NCBI GenBank assembly: GCA_041389565.1
Contig: JAWKRP010000031.1
Coordinates: 38,821-102,820, forward strand
Reading direction: 5' to 3'
Length of the DNA stretch: 64,000 nt
Source of the DNA: JACKEQ01 sp041389565
Lineage (GTDB): Bacteria; Myxococcota_A; UBA796; GCA-2862545
The notes beneath the pieces were generated by a model that saw only the letters and a program-made list of their open reading frames with translations, did not search any database and had not been told where the DNA came from. The position numbers and the translations under genes are program-made. Shown here piece by piece: positions 9,509 to 21,228 of this stretch; positions within the stretch are counted from its first letter, which is position 1, and every line of letters starts with the position of its first letter.

Positions 9509-11644
9509 ATGATCTCGATGCTGGGCCGCGGCTTGGTCATGGCCGCGTTGTTGTTCGCCACGTTCGGTAGCGTGATGGGATTCGTGGCGGGAGCCCGGTA
9601 CTCCGTGCGAGCCTGGGAGCTCACGCGCATGTCGGCCCTGGCGTTCGCGACCAGCATGATCGGCGCGAACCTCCTGATGGTCTACGCCCTGCTCACGCAC
9701 GACTTCAGCGTGGCGTACGTCGCTCAGGTCGGCTCCACCGAGTCTCCCTGGTACATCACGGTGATCAGCCTGTGGTCGTCGCTCGAGGGCTCGATCCTGT
9801 TCTGGGGCGCCATCCTGTCGGTGTACGTGCTGGCGATGGTCGTCACGCTGCGCAAGCCCGAGTACCGCGAGTACGCCCCGTGGACGCTCCACGTGATGCT
9901 CGCCATCGCGGTGTTCTTCGCGCTCCTCGTGAGCTCGATCGCGAACCCGTTCGCGGCGGTCGACCCCGCCACCCTCGCGATGGAGTGGCGGATGAAGGGC
10001 GTGCCCGAGACGGGGCCGGGCCCGAACCCGCTGCTGCAGAACCACTGGCTGATGGCTGTGCACCCGCCCACGCTGTACATGGGCTATGTCGGCATGGCCG
10101 CTCCCTTCTCGCTGATCTGTGCGAGCCTGCTCGCGGGCCGGCTCGAGGCGGGCTGGATGGGTCCGGTGCGGCGGTGGATGCTCGTTCCGTGGGCCTTCCT
10201 GTCGGTCGGCATCGTGCTCGGCGGCTGGTGGTCGTACGCGGTGCTCGGCTGGGGCGGTGCGTGGGCCTGGGATCCCGTCGAGAACGCGTCGTTCATGCCC
10301 TGGCTGGCCGGCACGGCGTTCCTGCACAGCGCGATGGTGTTCGAGCGGCGCGGGCTCCTGCGCGACTGGACGCTCTCGCTCGGCATGGCGACGTTCCTGC
10401 TCACCATGCTCGGCACGTTCATGACGCGCTCGGGCGTGTTCAACTCGGTGCACAGCTTCACGCAGTCCGACATCGGGCCCACGTTCCTGGCGTTCATCGC
10501 GGTGTCGTTCTGCTACAGCGTCGTGCTGCTGGCGACGCGCTCGCACCTGCTCGATCGCGAGGATGCGTCGCTCGGCGCGCTGTCCACGCTGCTCGGCCCG
10601 AACGGCGAGCTCACGACGCAGGGCGTGATCCGCGGCATGCTCGGCCGCGACTTCAGCATCCTCGTGCAGAACGCGCTGTTCACGGTGTTCACGTTCACCG
10701 TGCTGCTCGGCACGACGTACCCGCTGCTGATGGAGGCCCTGCGCGACCGCCGGATCAGCGTGGGTGAGCCCTACTTCGACGACTGGGCGGCGCCCCTGGG
10801 GCTCGCCATCGTGTTCATGATGGGCGTGGGCCCCGCGCTGCCCTGGGGCCGCACGCCGCCCGACCAGGCCGCGTGGAAGCTCGTGCCTCCCGCCGTGTTC
10901 GCCACGGCGGTCACGGCGGTCTGCTTCGCGTACATGGGCTGGCCGTCGGGCGATGTTCGTACCCTCCCCGGTCTGCCTCTCCCCACGGCCGTACTGGCGG
11001 TGTGGGTCTGTGGGTTCGCGCTGTGGGCGAACATGGCGGAGATGGTGCTCCCGATCCGGGCCCGCATGCGCACCCGCAAGGAGGGGGTGGGCGGCGCGAC
11101 CGCGAAGGTCCTCACCCGGGGCCGGCGCCGGTTCGGCGGTCAGGTGGCCCACTACGGCATCATCATGGCCGTGTTCGCGCTCACGCTGTCGCGCACGTAC
11201 CGCGTGGAGCACGACTACAGCATCCCGAAGGGCGGCACGGTGCAGTTCGAGTCGTACGACATCACCTTCACGGGCAGCTCGCTCGAGAAGAAGTCGCACC
11301 GCGACAGCGTGGTGGCGGAGTTCCTCGTGCAGAGCGGGGGCGCCGAGCTCGGCACGTTCCACCCGAAGATGAACTACTTCCGGGGCTCGCGCATGGGCGA
11401 CCCCATCTGGACGCCCGACGTGCGCAGCACGCCGCTCGGCGACCTGTACTTCTCGCTCATCGAGATCCCGCAAGACGGGCAGACCGTGCAGATCAAGTTC
11501 ATCGAGCGCCCGTTCATGATGTGGGCGTGGTGGTCCGCGCCGCTCATCTTCCTCGGCTCGCTCATCGCGGCCTGGCCGGCCCGCCGTCGCTCAGGCGCGG
11601 TCGAGATGGCGCGCGTGCCCGAAGCGGAGGGTGAGCCGGCATGA
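9509..11644 (+). CDS. ccmF: cytochrome c-type biogenesis protein CcmF (heme lyase)
   Basis: A 711-residue polytopic membrane protein with many hydrophobic helices. It carries the CcmF heme-handling motif, with WAWDPVENASFMPWL at about residues 252-266, and conserved His residues in the following loops (for example HPPTLYMGY, and HSFTQSD after TRSGVF). CcmF transfers heme from CcmE to apocytochrome CxxCH sites in the periplasm. Length and motifs fit the full family. The ATG at 9509 has GGAG 6 bases upstream; a TTG at 9497 and an ATG at 9518 are alternatives. It overlaps ccmH by 4 bp (ATGA). The operon sits between cytochrome-rich regions, which fits a need for heme attachment. ccmA-E and ccmG are not in the window. 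Confidence 0.96.
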   Translation: MISMLGRGLVMAALLFATFGSVMGFVAGARYSVRAWELTRMSALAFATSMIGANLLMVYALLTHDFSVAYVAQVGSTESPWYITVISLWSSLEGSILFWGAILSVYVLAMVVTLRKPEYREYAPWTLHVMLAIAVFFALLVSSIANPFAAVDPATLAMEWRMKGVPETGPGPNPLLQNHWLMAVHPPTLYMGYVGMAAPFSLICASLLAGRLEAGWMGPVRRWMLVPWAFLSVGIVLGGWWSYAVLGWGGAWAWDPVENASFMPWLAGTAFLHSAMVFERRGLLRDWTLSLGMATFLLTMLGTFMTRSGVFNSVHSFTQSDIGPTFLAFIAVSFCYSVVLLATRSHLLDREDASLGALSTLLGPNGELTTQGVIRGMLGRDFSILVQNALFTVFTFTVLLGTTYPLLMEALRDRRISVGEPYFDDWAAPLGLAIVFMMGVGPALPWGRTPPDQAAWKLVPPAVFATAVTAVCFAYMGWPSGDVRTLPGLPLPTAVLAVWVCGFALWANMAEMVLPIRARMRTRKEGVGGATAKVLTRGRRRFGGQVAHYGIIMAVFALTLSRTYRVEHDYSIPKGGTVQFESYDITFTGSSLEKKSHRDSVVAEFLVQSGGAELGTFHPKMNYFRGSRMGDPIWTPDVRSTPLGDLYFSLIEIPQDGQTVQIKFIERPFMMWAWWSAPLIFLGSLIAAWPARRRSGAVEMARVPEAEGEPA

Positions 11645-12195
11645 TCCCGCTGCTCTTCGCTCTGGGTGCGCCGGTCGCACTCGCAGCTCCTGCTCCGCCT
11701 GCACCGTCTGCCGATGCCCGCGAGCTCATCGAGGCCAACAAGGGCGCCGAGCTCATCCCGGGCGTGCAGCCGGGCGAGCCTCCGCCTGCCGACAGGGTCG
11801 ACGAGCTCGCCCGGAAGCTCGGAAAGAAGCTCCGGTGCCCGGTCTGTCAGGGCTCGAACATCGTCGACAGCCCGTCCGCCACGGCGCGCGCGATGTTCGA
11901 GCGCACCCGTCAGCTGATCGCGGCGGGCTACTCCGAAGAGCAGATCATCGATTACTTCGTCGACAAGTACGACGAGTTCGTGCTCCTCGACCCCCAGTCC
12001 ACCGGGCTGAACATCTTCCTGTTCATCGGTCCCGGCCTGGCCTTCGGCCTCGGGCTCGCGCTCGCGCTCAAGGCGCTGGTGGGCTTCCGGAAGGAGCCCG
12101 GCGCCGCACCCCTCGCGAAGCCTCCCCCCGAGGTCACCGAAGAGCTCGACGACTACGAGCGACGCCTGCTCGCGGAGCTGAACGCAGATGATTGA
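11641..12195 (+). CDS. ccmH: cytochrome c biogenesis protein CcmH/CycL
   Basis: A 184-residue protein with an N-terminal signal peptide (cleavage near residue 16), then the CcmH motif LRCPVCQG (Cys66, Cys69), NIVDSPSATA, and a helix with IIDYFVDKYDEFVLL. A membrane anchor lies at about 122-149. CcmH is the periplasm-facing thioredoxin-like component that reduces the CxxCH cysteines of apocytochrome before heme ligation by CcmF. The region before the CxxC motif (about residues 20-60) is longer than in many CcmH proteins. It overlaps ccmF by 4 bp and the next gene by 8 bp, so the three are translationally coupled. Confidence 0.95.
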   Translation: MIPLLFALGAPVALAAPAPPAPSADARELIEANKGAELIPGVQPGEPPPADRVDELARKLGKKLRCPVCQGSNIVDSPSATARAMFERTRQLIAAGYSEEQIIDYFVDKYDEFVLLDPQSTGLNIFLFIGPGLAFGLGLALALKALVGFRKEPGAAPLAKPPPEVTEELDDYERRLLAELNADD

Positions 12196-13729
12196 CTGGA
12201 CCGAGTGGGGCCCGCCCCTCGTAGTGATGCTCGCTGCCGGGCTCGGCGGGGGTGCCCTCGCCACCACGATGGGGCGCGACAAGAAGGCGTCCGACGCCAT
12301 CGGCGCGCGCGGCCGGGTCGAAGACCTGCAGCGCCAGCACGACGTCGTGCTCGAAGCCCTGGCGGCCCTCGAGATGCAGCAGGACGCCATGGACCCCGCG
12401 GACTATCAGGCGGAGCGACGAGCGCTGCTCGAGAAGGGAGCCCACGCGATGCGAGAGCTGGACAAGGAACGCGGGGCCGCTGGCGGCACGTCGGGTGGTG
12501 GCACGGGCGGAGGCGGCAAGCCGGGCAAGCCGGGCGACGATCGCCTGTCCAAGGGCATCGCCGAGCTCACGGCTGCCCTCAAGCGCGGCGAGATCGACGA
12601 GGTCACCTTCGCCACGGCGGTGGCCGCGCTGTCCGACGCGCAGTCGAAGGGCTCGGTCGATGCGCTGGCAGACGGGGGCAAGCCCGCTCCTGCGCAGTAC
12701 AGCGCCGCTCCGCCCAAGCCCGCGCGTGCTCCGGCGGTCGCGCCGCAGTGGCAGGGCGCGATCTACGCGATCGCGGGCCTCGCTCTGGTGGGTGGGCTCG
12801 TGTACTACGCGAGCAACCAGTCGGTGCCGCGCCGCGACGGGGCCCCGATGAGCGGGAACCAGTCGCTCGGCGGCGGTGAGACCCCGCCCGCGGGCCAGCC
12901 CCAGCCGGGCGGAGAGCCCCCGTGGGTCACCCAGCAGCGCGCGACAGCCCTCGCCGCTCTGGAGGCCAACCCGAAGGACGTGAAAGCGCTCAACACGATG
13001 ACGCAGCTCGCGCTGAACGAGCCCGCGAAGGCGTGGAACTACAACGAGCAGGCCCGCGAGGCCGACCCGAACGACCTCGATGCACAGATGCTGAACGGCG
13101 TGATCACCGCGATCATGGGCATGCCCGACAAGGCGCACGAGAAGTTCGACGCCGTGCTCGCCAAGAGCCCCGATCACGCGGCCACCTGGGCGTGGCAGGG
13201 CCTCACGTACGCCGAGGAGAAGAACTGGCCGAAGGCCGCCGAAGCCCTGCAGAAGGCGAAAGACCTCGGCCTGTCGGACCACACGATCGACAACACGCTC
13301 GCCATCGCGAAGAACGGCGGTGAAGCGCCCGCCGGCATGGGCGCCTCCGGCGGTCCGCCCCCGGGTCCCGCGCCCGCATCGGCGGGTTCCACGGCCACCA
13401 TCGCGAGTGGCGTGGTGTCGATCGACCCGAACCGCGAGACGTTCAAGGCGACCACCCTGTTCGTGAACATCAAGGATCCCACGAACCCCGGTCCGCCGAT
13501 CGCCGCCAAGAAGCTGCCGCCGGGCCCCTACCCGCTCACGTTCTCCATCACGGAGGCCGACAAGATCGGGATGGGCGGGCCGATGGGGAACCGCCCCATT
13601 CCCGACACCGTGCAGCTCTCGCTGCGGCTCGACGAAGACGGGAACGCGTTCACGAAGGGCCCCGACGACCCCGAGATCGTGCTCGACGTGACGAAGGGCA
13701 CCACGGGCCTCGAGCTCACGCTGAAGTAG
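12188..13729 (+). CDS. ccmI: CcmI-like TPR protein for cytochrome c maturation
   Basis: A 513-residue protein with an N-terminal membrane segment, a coiled region with LQRQHDVVLEALAAL (typical of the CcmI N-domain), a Gly-rich linker, a second membrane segment at about 190-213, TPR repeats at about 250-380, and a C-terminal beta domain with LFVNIKDP and PIAAKKLPPGPYPL, which matches the CcmI/CycH C-terminal domain. CcmI presents apocytochromes to CcmF-CcmH. It overlaps ccmH by 8 bp. The second membrane segment and Gly/Pro linkers make it longer than the usual CcmI. This is the last gene of the operon. Confidence 0.88.
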   Translation: MIDWTEWGPPLVVMLAAGLGGGALATTMGRDKKASDAIGARGRVEDLQRQHDVVLEALAALEMQQDAMDPADYQAERRALLEKGAHAMRELDKERGAAGGTSGGGTGGGGKPGKPGDDRLSKGIAELTAALKRGEIDEVTFATAVAALSDAQSKGSVDALADGGKPAPAQYSAAPPKPARAPAVAPQWQGAIYAIAGLALVGGLVYYASNQSVPRRDGAPMSGNQSLGGGETPPAGQPQPGGEPPWVTQQRATALAALEANPKDVKALNTMTQLALNEPAKAWNYNEQAREADPNDLDAQMLNGVITAIMGMPDKAHEKFDAVLAKSPDHAATWAWQGLTYAEEKNWPKAAEALQKAKDLGLSDHTIDNTLAIAKNGGEAPAGMGASGGPPPGPAPASAGSTATIASGVVSIDPNRETFKATTLFVNIKDPTNPGPPIAAKKLPPGPYPLTFSITEADKIGMGGPMGNRPIPDTVQLSLRLDEDGNAFTKGPDDPEIVLDVTKGTTGLELTLK

Positions 13730-14086
13730 CGCTGGGCGGGGTCCTCCGCCGCTCGGGCGCCACCGCGTCACCGCCGGCTCCCGAGCGTGCTCTCCCCGGG
13801 GAGAGCGCGTACGGCGGAGCTCCGACCGACAGGGGCCGTCCGGCCGTCCCTGCAGCCCGCGAACAGCGAGGGGGTCGACCGACCGGTGGCGCACGCGCCA
13901 GGACCGTCCGTGCGGCCATCCATGCGATGGACGCGAGGTGCAAGCCGACGAGCGCGGGGACCGTGGGCGGAGCTCGCATGGACCGTCCGCCAGGGCGGGG
14001 GCCGAACGGGCTCGCTCCAGGGCCCAGACAAAGAAAAAGCCCCGGCAGCCGAAGCTACCGGGGCTGATTCGTTCAGCGACGCGGAA
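13730..14086. other. intergenic region between ccmI and the eleven-heme gene
   Basis: A 357-bp gap between convergent genes. It contains the minus-strand terminator at 14029-14065 and a perfect 18-bp palindrome GCTCTCCCCGGGGAGAGC at 13789-13806, which extends by three more pairs (one G-T) to 13786-13809. The palindrome could end ccmI transcription, though it lacks a T tract. At about 13838-13865 a stretch shares GCAGGGACGG (on the minus strand) with the short repeat at 19764. I see no convincing gene; the long plus-strand reading frame that begins here is antisense to the cytochrome gene. Confidence 0.5.
14029..14065 (-). terminator. intrinsic terminator of the eleven-heme cytochrome gene
   Basis: Read on the minus strand: AGCCCCGG, a 12-base loop, CCGGGGCT (8-bp perfect stem), then TTTTTCTTT. 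It begins 21 bp after the stop codon at 14087. This is a classic rho-independent terminator and the clearest one in the window. Confidence 0.88.
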
Positions 14087-17119
<3,033 letters not shown>

Positions 17120-17487
17120 TTTTGAAATCCCTCCGAACGATGTCGGCAAGCCCCACCTGCGAGTCAGCATATGTGCTGTCAACACGGCCATCAAGACCAA
17201 TCGAGACAATCCGGGCCTCTTGACGGATTAACCTCGATAATCAGCACATGATCGCGTCGCGGATCGTCACGGACCCCGGTGGCGCGCGAGCGGATCGCGG
17301 CGCGAAAACCCCCGTCGGCACGATGATCCGCGACAGCCTCACGACGAAGTTCGGCGTACCCGAACAACAACGCGCCCTTCGCCCGCGTGCCGGACGCACG
17401 GAACCCCGGGCATCCGGACGCCTCCTCTAGTAGAGTGGGGACGCGCCCGGCGGACGCCCTTCGGGGTCGGGGCCTTTGGATTGAGGA
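17120..17487. other. divergent promoter region of the cytochrome locus
   Basis: A 368-bp gap between two divergent genes, with no gene seen. It is less GC-rich near 17100-17250 than its surroundings. On the minus strand TTGACA (17177-17182) is a possible -35 for the eleven-heme gene, but no good -10 follows at 16-18 bp. On the plus strand TTGACG at 17220 and GATAAT at 17236 are too close to pair. It probably holds the promoters for both directions, but I cannot fix them. Confidence 0.4.
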
Positions 17488-18411
17488 ATGGCCGCTTCCA
17501 ACAAGAAGAACAGCACGATGCAGGCCGTCGAGGTCGCCGGCACCGTCGGCGTCGGCTGCTTCACCTTCGTGCTGGTCGCGCTCGCCGTGCTCCTGTTCGT
17601 CATCGGCGTGCCGTACTGGGTGCTCGACGCCGAGGCCCGCGATGCCCATCGCCTGCACTACTGGTTCGCGTCCGGGAACATCATCGGGCTGCTCTCCGGG
17701 ATCCTGGGCACCGTGCTCATGGTCATCATGCTCCTCTACAGCGTGCGCAAGTGGATGAACTTCCTCGCGTGGATGGAGTTCCTCGGCTCGATGCAGTGGT
17801 GGCTCCGGTTCCACATGGTGTGCGGCGTCATGGGGCCCGTCTTCATCATCCTGCACGGCGCCATGAAGATGCCGTCCGGCTCCGTCGGCATCGCGTTCTG
17901 GTGCATGGTGCTCGTGTCTCTCTCCGGTCTGTTCGGCCGCTACCTGTTCGGGCACTTCCCCAAGGCCGCGGCCGGGCGACGGCTCGACCTCCAGTTCGCC
18001 CGCGAGAGCCTGTCCGAGCTCCGCGCACAGCTCGTGTCCGAGACCCGTGACGCCACGGGCGACCAGGTCGGTGAGGCCGTGGTCCTCGCGCGCGAGCTCC
18101 ACGACGAGCCGCGCACGTTCGTCGGCCTGCTGATGCTCGACCTCGAGGTGCGCCGCCGCATCGACATCGTGAAGGTGCTGCTGTTCCGCGCCCAGCTCCC
18201 GAAGCAGGTGCACGACCGCGCCCGGAAGACCCTCGTGGCCCAGCTCCGGATGAAGCGCAGCCTCGCGAGCTGGGAGGTCGCGCGCCGGCTGTTCCGGTAC
18301 TGGCACCTCTTCCATCAGCCGCTCGCGCTGGCGATGTACATGATCGCGGTCATCCACATCTTCAACGCGATCATGTTCGGCGGCGTCTTCCAGACCCTGA
18401 TGGGCGGTTAG
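17488..18411 (+). CDS. b-type cytochrome-like integral membrane protein
   Basis: A 307-residue protein with about five membrane helices (near 17-42, 60-84, 106-126, 133-155 and 275-300). Paired His residues sit in the helices: His109 and His123 in one, and a WHLFH...VIHIF pattern in the last. This suggests two heme b groups, as in cytochrome b561/ferric-reductase-like proteins. A soluble helical insert (about 165-270) lies between the last two helices. No pfam-diagnostic motif was recognised. It would carry electrons across or out of the inner membrane. It starts the operon with the ferredoxin-flavoprotein (42 bp gap), and GAGGA lies just before the ATG. It is inferred to be the quinone-side or NAD(P)H-side partner of the neighbouring multiheme proteins. 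Confidence 0.68.
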   Translation: MAASNKKNSTMQAVEVAGTVGVGCFTFVLVALAVLLFVIGVPYWVLDAEARDAHRLHYWFASGNIIGLLSGILGTVLMVIMLLYSVRKWMNFLAWMEFLGSMQWWLRFHMVCGVMGPVFIILHGAMKMPSGSVGIAFWCMVLVSLSGLFGRYLFGHFPKAAAGRRLDLQFARESLSELRAQLVSETRDATGDQVGEAVVLARELHDEPRTFVGLLMLDLEVRRRIDIVKVLLFRAQLPKQVHDRARKTLVAQLRMKRSLASWEVARRLFRYWHLFHQPLALAMYMIAVIHIFNAIMFGGVFQTLMGG

Positions 18412-18453
18412 GTGGAAGCGCTCGCGGGACGTGCCCCCGCGCGGGAGGGCTAG

Positions 18454-19767
18454 GTGGAGTTCCTCTGGCACTTCGTCTGCGTCGGCGTGATCGTCGTGTT
18501 CCTCGTGTTCCCGACGTGGCTGTACATGCAGTTCGTCGAGTGGCGGGCCCGCAAGGAGATGGACGAGTCGGCGAAGGCCGGCCGGCTCGAGCCCGTCACC
18601 ATCCGTCCGCTCATCGACGAGCGCCTGTGCATGGGCTCCGCCACGTGCGTGCGGGCCTGTCCGGAGAACGTGCTCGGGATCGTCGACGGTCAGGCCGTGC
18701 TCATCAACACGGCCGCGTGCGTCGGTCATGGCGTGTGTGTGCCGGCGTGCCCGGTCGACGCGGTGGAGCTCGTGTTCGGGAGCGAGAAGCGCGGCATCGA
18801 CATCCCCGAGGTCGGCGGCGACTTCCAGTCCAACGTGCCCGGCCTCTACGTCGCCGGTGAGCTCGGCGGGATGGGCCTGATCGCGAACGCCGTCGAGCAG
18901 GGCGTGCAGGCGATGCAGAACGCGGCGGAAGGCCTCACACCCGATCCCGAGAAGTGGGACGTCGTGATCGTCGGCGCCGGTCCGGCCGGCATGGGCGCGG
19001 CGCTCATCGCCATCCAGAAGGGCCTCCGCTACCTCATGGTCGATCAGGACGACTTCGGCGGCGCCATCCGGAAGTACCCGCGCAAGAAGCTCGTGTTCAT
19101 CCGTCCGATCGACTTCCCGGGCTACGGCAAGGTGAAGTTCACGAGCCTCCAGAAGGAGGACCTCGTCGCCATCCTCGAAGACGTCATCAACAAGTCGGGC
19201 ATCGAGATCTCGACCGACGAGCGCGTCGAGGAGGTCATCCCGCTCGATGGCGGCGGGTTCCAGGTCAACACGATCCACCAGACGGTCTACGCCCAGAAGG
19301 TGATCCTCGCGATCGGGCGCGCGGGAACGCCGCGCAAGCTCGGGGTCGACGGCGAAGACCAGGACAAGGTCGCGTACTGGCTCAAGGACCCCGAGCAGTT
19401 CGAGTACGAGCACCTGCTCGTGGTCGGCGGCGGAGACTCCGCGGTCGAGGCGGCGATGGTGCTCGGCGAGCAGCCCGGCAACAAGGTGTTCCTGTCGTAC
19501 CGGTCGGCGAACTTCACACGTCCGAAGAAGAAGAACGTCGAGAAGCTCCGCAAGGCCGTGAAGGCCGGCCAGGTGCAGCTCGTGCTCGAGAGCTCCGTGA
19601 AGGAGATCGGCGTCGACCGCGTGGTGCTCAAGCAGTACGGCGACGAGATCGTGCTGCCGAACGACTACTGCTTCGTGTTCGCGGGCGGGATCCTGCCCAC
19701 CGACTTCCTCCGGAAGGCCGGCATCTCGATCAAGCGCCACCACGGGAAGAAGATCATCGACGTGTGA
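18454..19767 (+). CDS. membrane-anchored ferredoxin / FAD-NAD(P) oxidoreductase, permuted
   Basis: A 437-residue protein. Residues 4-26: membrane anchor. About 52-105: a two-cluster ferredoxin domain, but both motifs read C-x5-C-x3-CP (CMGSATCVRACP and CVGHGVCVPACP), so the usual second Cys is Ser or His. About 125-155: GLYVAGELGGMG plus a helix, which is normally the last part of a thioredoxin-reductase-like flavoprotein. From 170 onward: FAD GAGPAG, then NAD(P) GGGDSA, ending with AGGILPTDFL. The flavoprotein therefore looks circularly permuted. It probably moves electrons between NAD(P)H or ferredoxin and the adjacent b cytochrome. The GTG start has GGAGGG upstream. No TrxR CxxC is present. 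Confidence 0.85.
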   Translation: MEFLWHFVCVGVIVVFLVFPTWLYMQFVEWRARKEMDESAKAGRLEPVTIRPLIDERLCMGSATCVRACPENVLGIVDGQAVLINTAACVGHGVCVPACPVDAVELVFGSEKRGIDIPEVGGDFQSNVPGLYVAGELGGMGLIANAVEQGVQAMQNAAEGLTPDPEKWDVVIVGAGPAGMGAALIAIQKGLRYLMVDQDDFGGAIRKYPRKKLVFIRPIDFPGYGKVKFTSLQKEDLVAILEDVINKSGIEISTDERVEEVIPLDGGGFQVNTIHQTVYAQKVILAIGRAGTPRKLGVDGEDQDKVAYWLKDPEQFEYEHLLVVGGGDSAVEAAMVLGEQPGNKVFLSYRSANFTRPKKKNVEKLRKAVKAGQVQLVLESSVKEIGVDRVVLKQYGDEIVLPNDYCFVFAGGILPTDFLRKAGISIKRHHGKKIIDV

Positions 19768-19835
19768 GTCCCGAGGGCCCGCAGGGACGGTCCGTGAGTC
19801 CCGAGGGCCCGCAGGGACGGTGCGTGAGTCCCGGG
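19764..19835. repeat. tandem 30-bp repeat, 2.4 copies, between convergent genes
   Basis: Unit 1 (19764-19793) and unit 2 (19794-19823) differ at one base; a third partial unit runs to about 19835. The core is CCGAGGGCCCGCAGGGACGG. Each unit can fold with GTCCC pairing to GGGAC around GGGCCC. It starts at the last codon of the flavoprotein gene and ends just before the stop of the convergent barrel gene, so it may act as a bidirectional terminator. A diverged single copy lies inside a kinase gene at 33971-34003 (29 of 33 bases equal). Confidence 0.8.
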
Positions 19836-19842
19836 AGCCCCG

Positions 19843-21228
19843 CTACTTCCGCGAGCGCAGGTACTTCGTGACGCGGGCGTAGGCGCCGACCCCGAGGTCG
19901 TTCACGACCACTCCGGGCTCCGACTCCACGTTCAACCCGAGGCCCACCATGGCATCGGCAGGCGCGATGACGAGGTCGACGAACGCGTCGGCGTAGTGGC
20001 CGGGACCGTCGTAGCCGAGCGGGTTCTTCTGGGCGTCGTACGGGTTGATCAGCAGGCGATAACTCGTGTCGAACGCGAACACGCCGTCGTCGGACGGCTC
20101 CCAGAACAGGATCAGACCGCCATCGATCTGCGTGCGGCCATCGATCGTGAAGTAGTTGGCATCGAGCTTCACATCGAGCCGGCCGGCGATCGGGAGCTGG
20201 GTGAGCCCCACGGTCGGGTTCACCCGGATGAAGGTGTTGATGTCGTCGAACCCGCACTTCGGCTCGGCCTCGCCGTACAGCCCGAGGTCCTCCTTCCCTC
20301 CGAACCGATAGCGGCCCTTCAGCGAGATCAGCGGCGCCACCCCGTCGGTTCGGGGCTGGAACGCGAACGTCGTGCCGACTGCGTGGGCCACCTTCGGCTC
20401 GAGGCAGTTCTGGAGCACGGCGTCGAGCCGGAGGTCTTGATCGCGCATGCGCAGGCCGAAGCGCGAGATGTCGGGGTCGAGGTTCTCGGTGTTCCGGTAG
20501 AGGTAGCTGCTGAACGCGTCGTAGAACAGGTCGATGCGGGCGGCGTCGACCGGTGCCCAGCGCGCGAACAGCTGGCCATCCTGCAGGTGCGGCCCGTAGT
20601 TGGACGCGAGATCCATGTCGAGCCGGCCGGACACCTCGATCGTGCGCGCCGCAGACGCACGGGCCTGCAGGAGCACCGCCGCACGGTCGAGACCGCCGCT
20701 CAGCAGGAAGTCGCCCACCAGCGACGCCTGGATGCGGGACGCCGAGTACGCGACGATGGGACCGCCGCCGAACCGGTTCGTGCGGAGCTCGGTCGTGAAG
20801 GTGTCGGGCGCCAGACCGCCCCAGAACCCGATGTCGAACGTGTTCGACGGGTGCGCGATGAACTGCACCCCGTCGACGAGCCGCGGCCCGCCTTTGTGGA
20901 CCCGGTGCCGCCCGACGTCGAGCGTGAACCCCTTCGTCAGGAAGCTCGCGCCGAGCTGGCGCACGCGGTTCCGCTCGAAGAACACGCCCTCGATGGGCGC
21001 CAGCGCGTCGGTGCCGTCGGTGTCGAGCGTGAAGCGACCATCGGCGCGGAGCCGGACGGCCAGCTTGTCGTTCTGCACGAGCGTCCAGCGGAGGCGCTGC
21101 TCCACCAGCACGTCGAGATCCTGCTTGCCCACCGCGGACGACTGCCAGAACTGCGCGCCGAGCGTCGACACGCTCACGTTCGACTCGGTGGGCGTACCCC
21201 CGAATGCCAGCGCGACCAGCGCGATCAC
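19843..21228 (-). CDS. outer-membrane beta-barrel protein of the cytochrome operon
   Basis: A 461-residue protein with a short signal peptide (IALVALAFGG), then many alternating amphipathic strands (for example LVEQRLRWTLVQ, KLAVRLRADGRF, LRLDAVLQNCL, YRLLINPY), consistent with a porin-like barrel. No CxxCH is present. The GTG start at 21228 overlaps the stop of the 27-heme gene (GTGA), with GGAG upstream, so translation is coupled. By analogy with porin-cytochrome conduits (MtrAB, OmbB-OmaB) it may form the outer-membrane sheath for the multiheme protein, but sequence similarity to MtrB was not evident. It is convergent with the ferredoxin-flavoprotein across the repeat. Confidence 0.7.
   Translation of the reverse strand: MIALVALAFGGTPTESNVSVSTLGAQFWQSSAVGKQDLDVLVEQRLRWTLVQNDKLAVRLRADGRFTLDTDGTDALAPIEGVFFERNRVRQLGASFLTKGFTLDVGRHRVHKGGPRLVDGVQFIAHPSNTFDIGFWGGLAPDTFTTELRTNRFGGGPIVAYSASRIQASLVGDFLLSGGLDRAAVLLQARASAARTIEVSGRLDMDLASNYGPHLQDGQLFARWAPVDAARIDLFYDAFSSYLYRNTENLDPDISRFGLRMRDQDLRLDAVLQNCLEPKVAHAVGTTFAFQPRTDGVAPLISLKGRYRFGGKEDLGLYGEAEPKCGFDDINTFIRVNPTVGLTQLPIAGRLDVKLDANYFTIDGRTQIDGGLILFWEPSDDGVFAFDTSYRLLINPYDAQKNPLGYDGPGHYADAFVDLVIAPADAMVGLGLNVESEPGVVVNDLGVGAYARVTKYLRSRK

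Noticed and set aside
17220..17241. TTGACG ... GATAAT as a promoter for the b-cytochrome operon
   Set aside because: The spacing is only 10 bp, too short for sigma-70.
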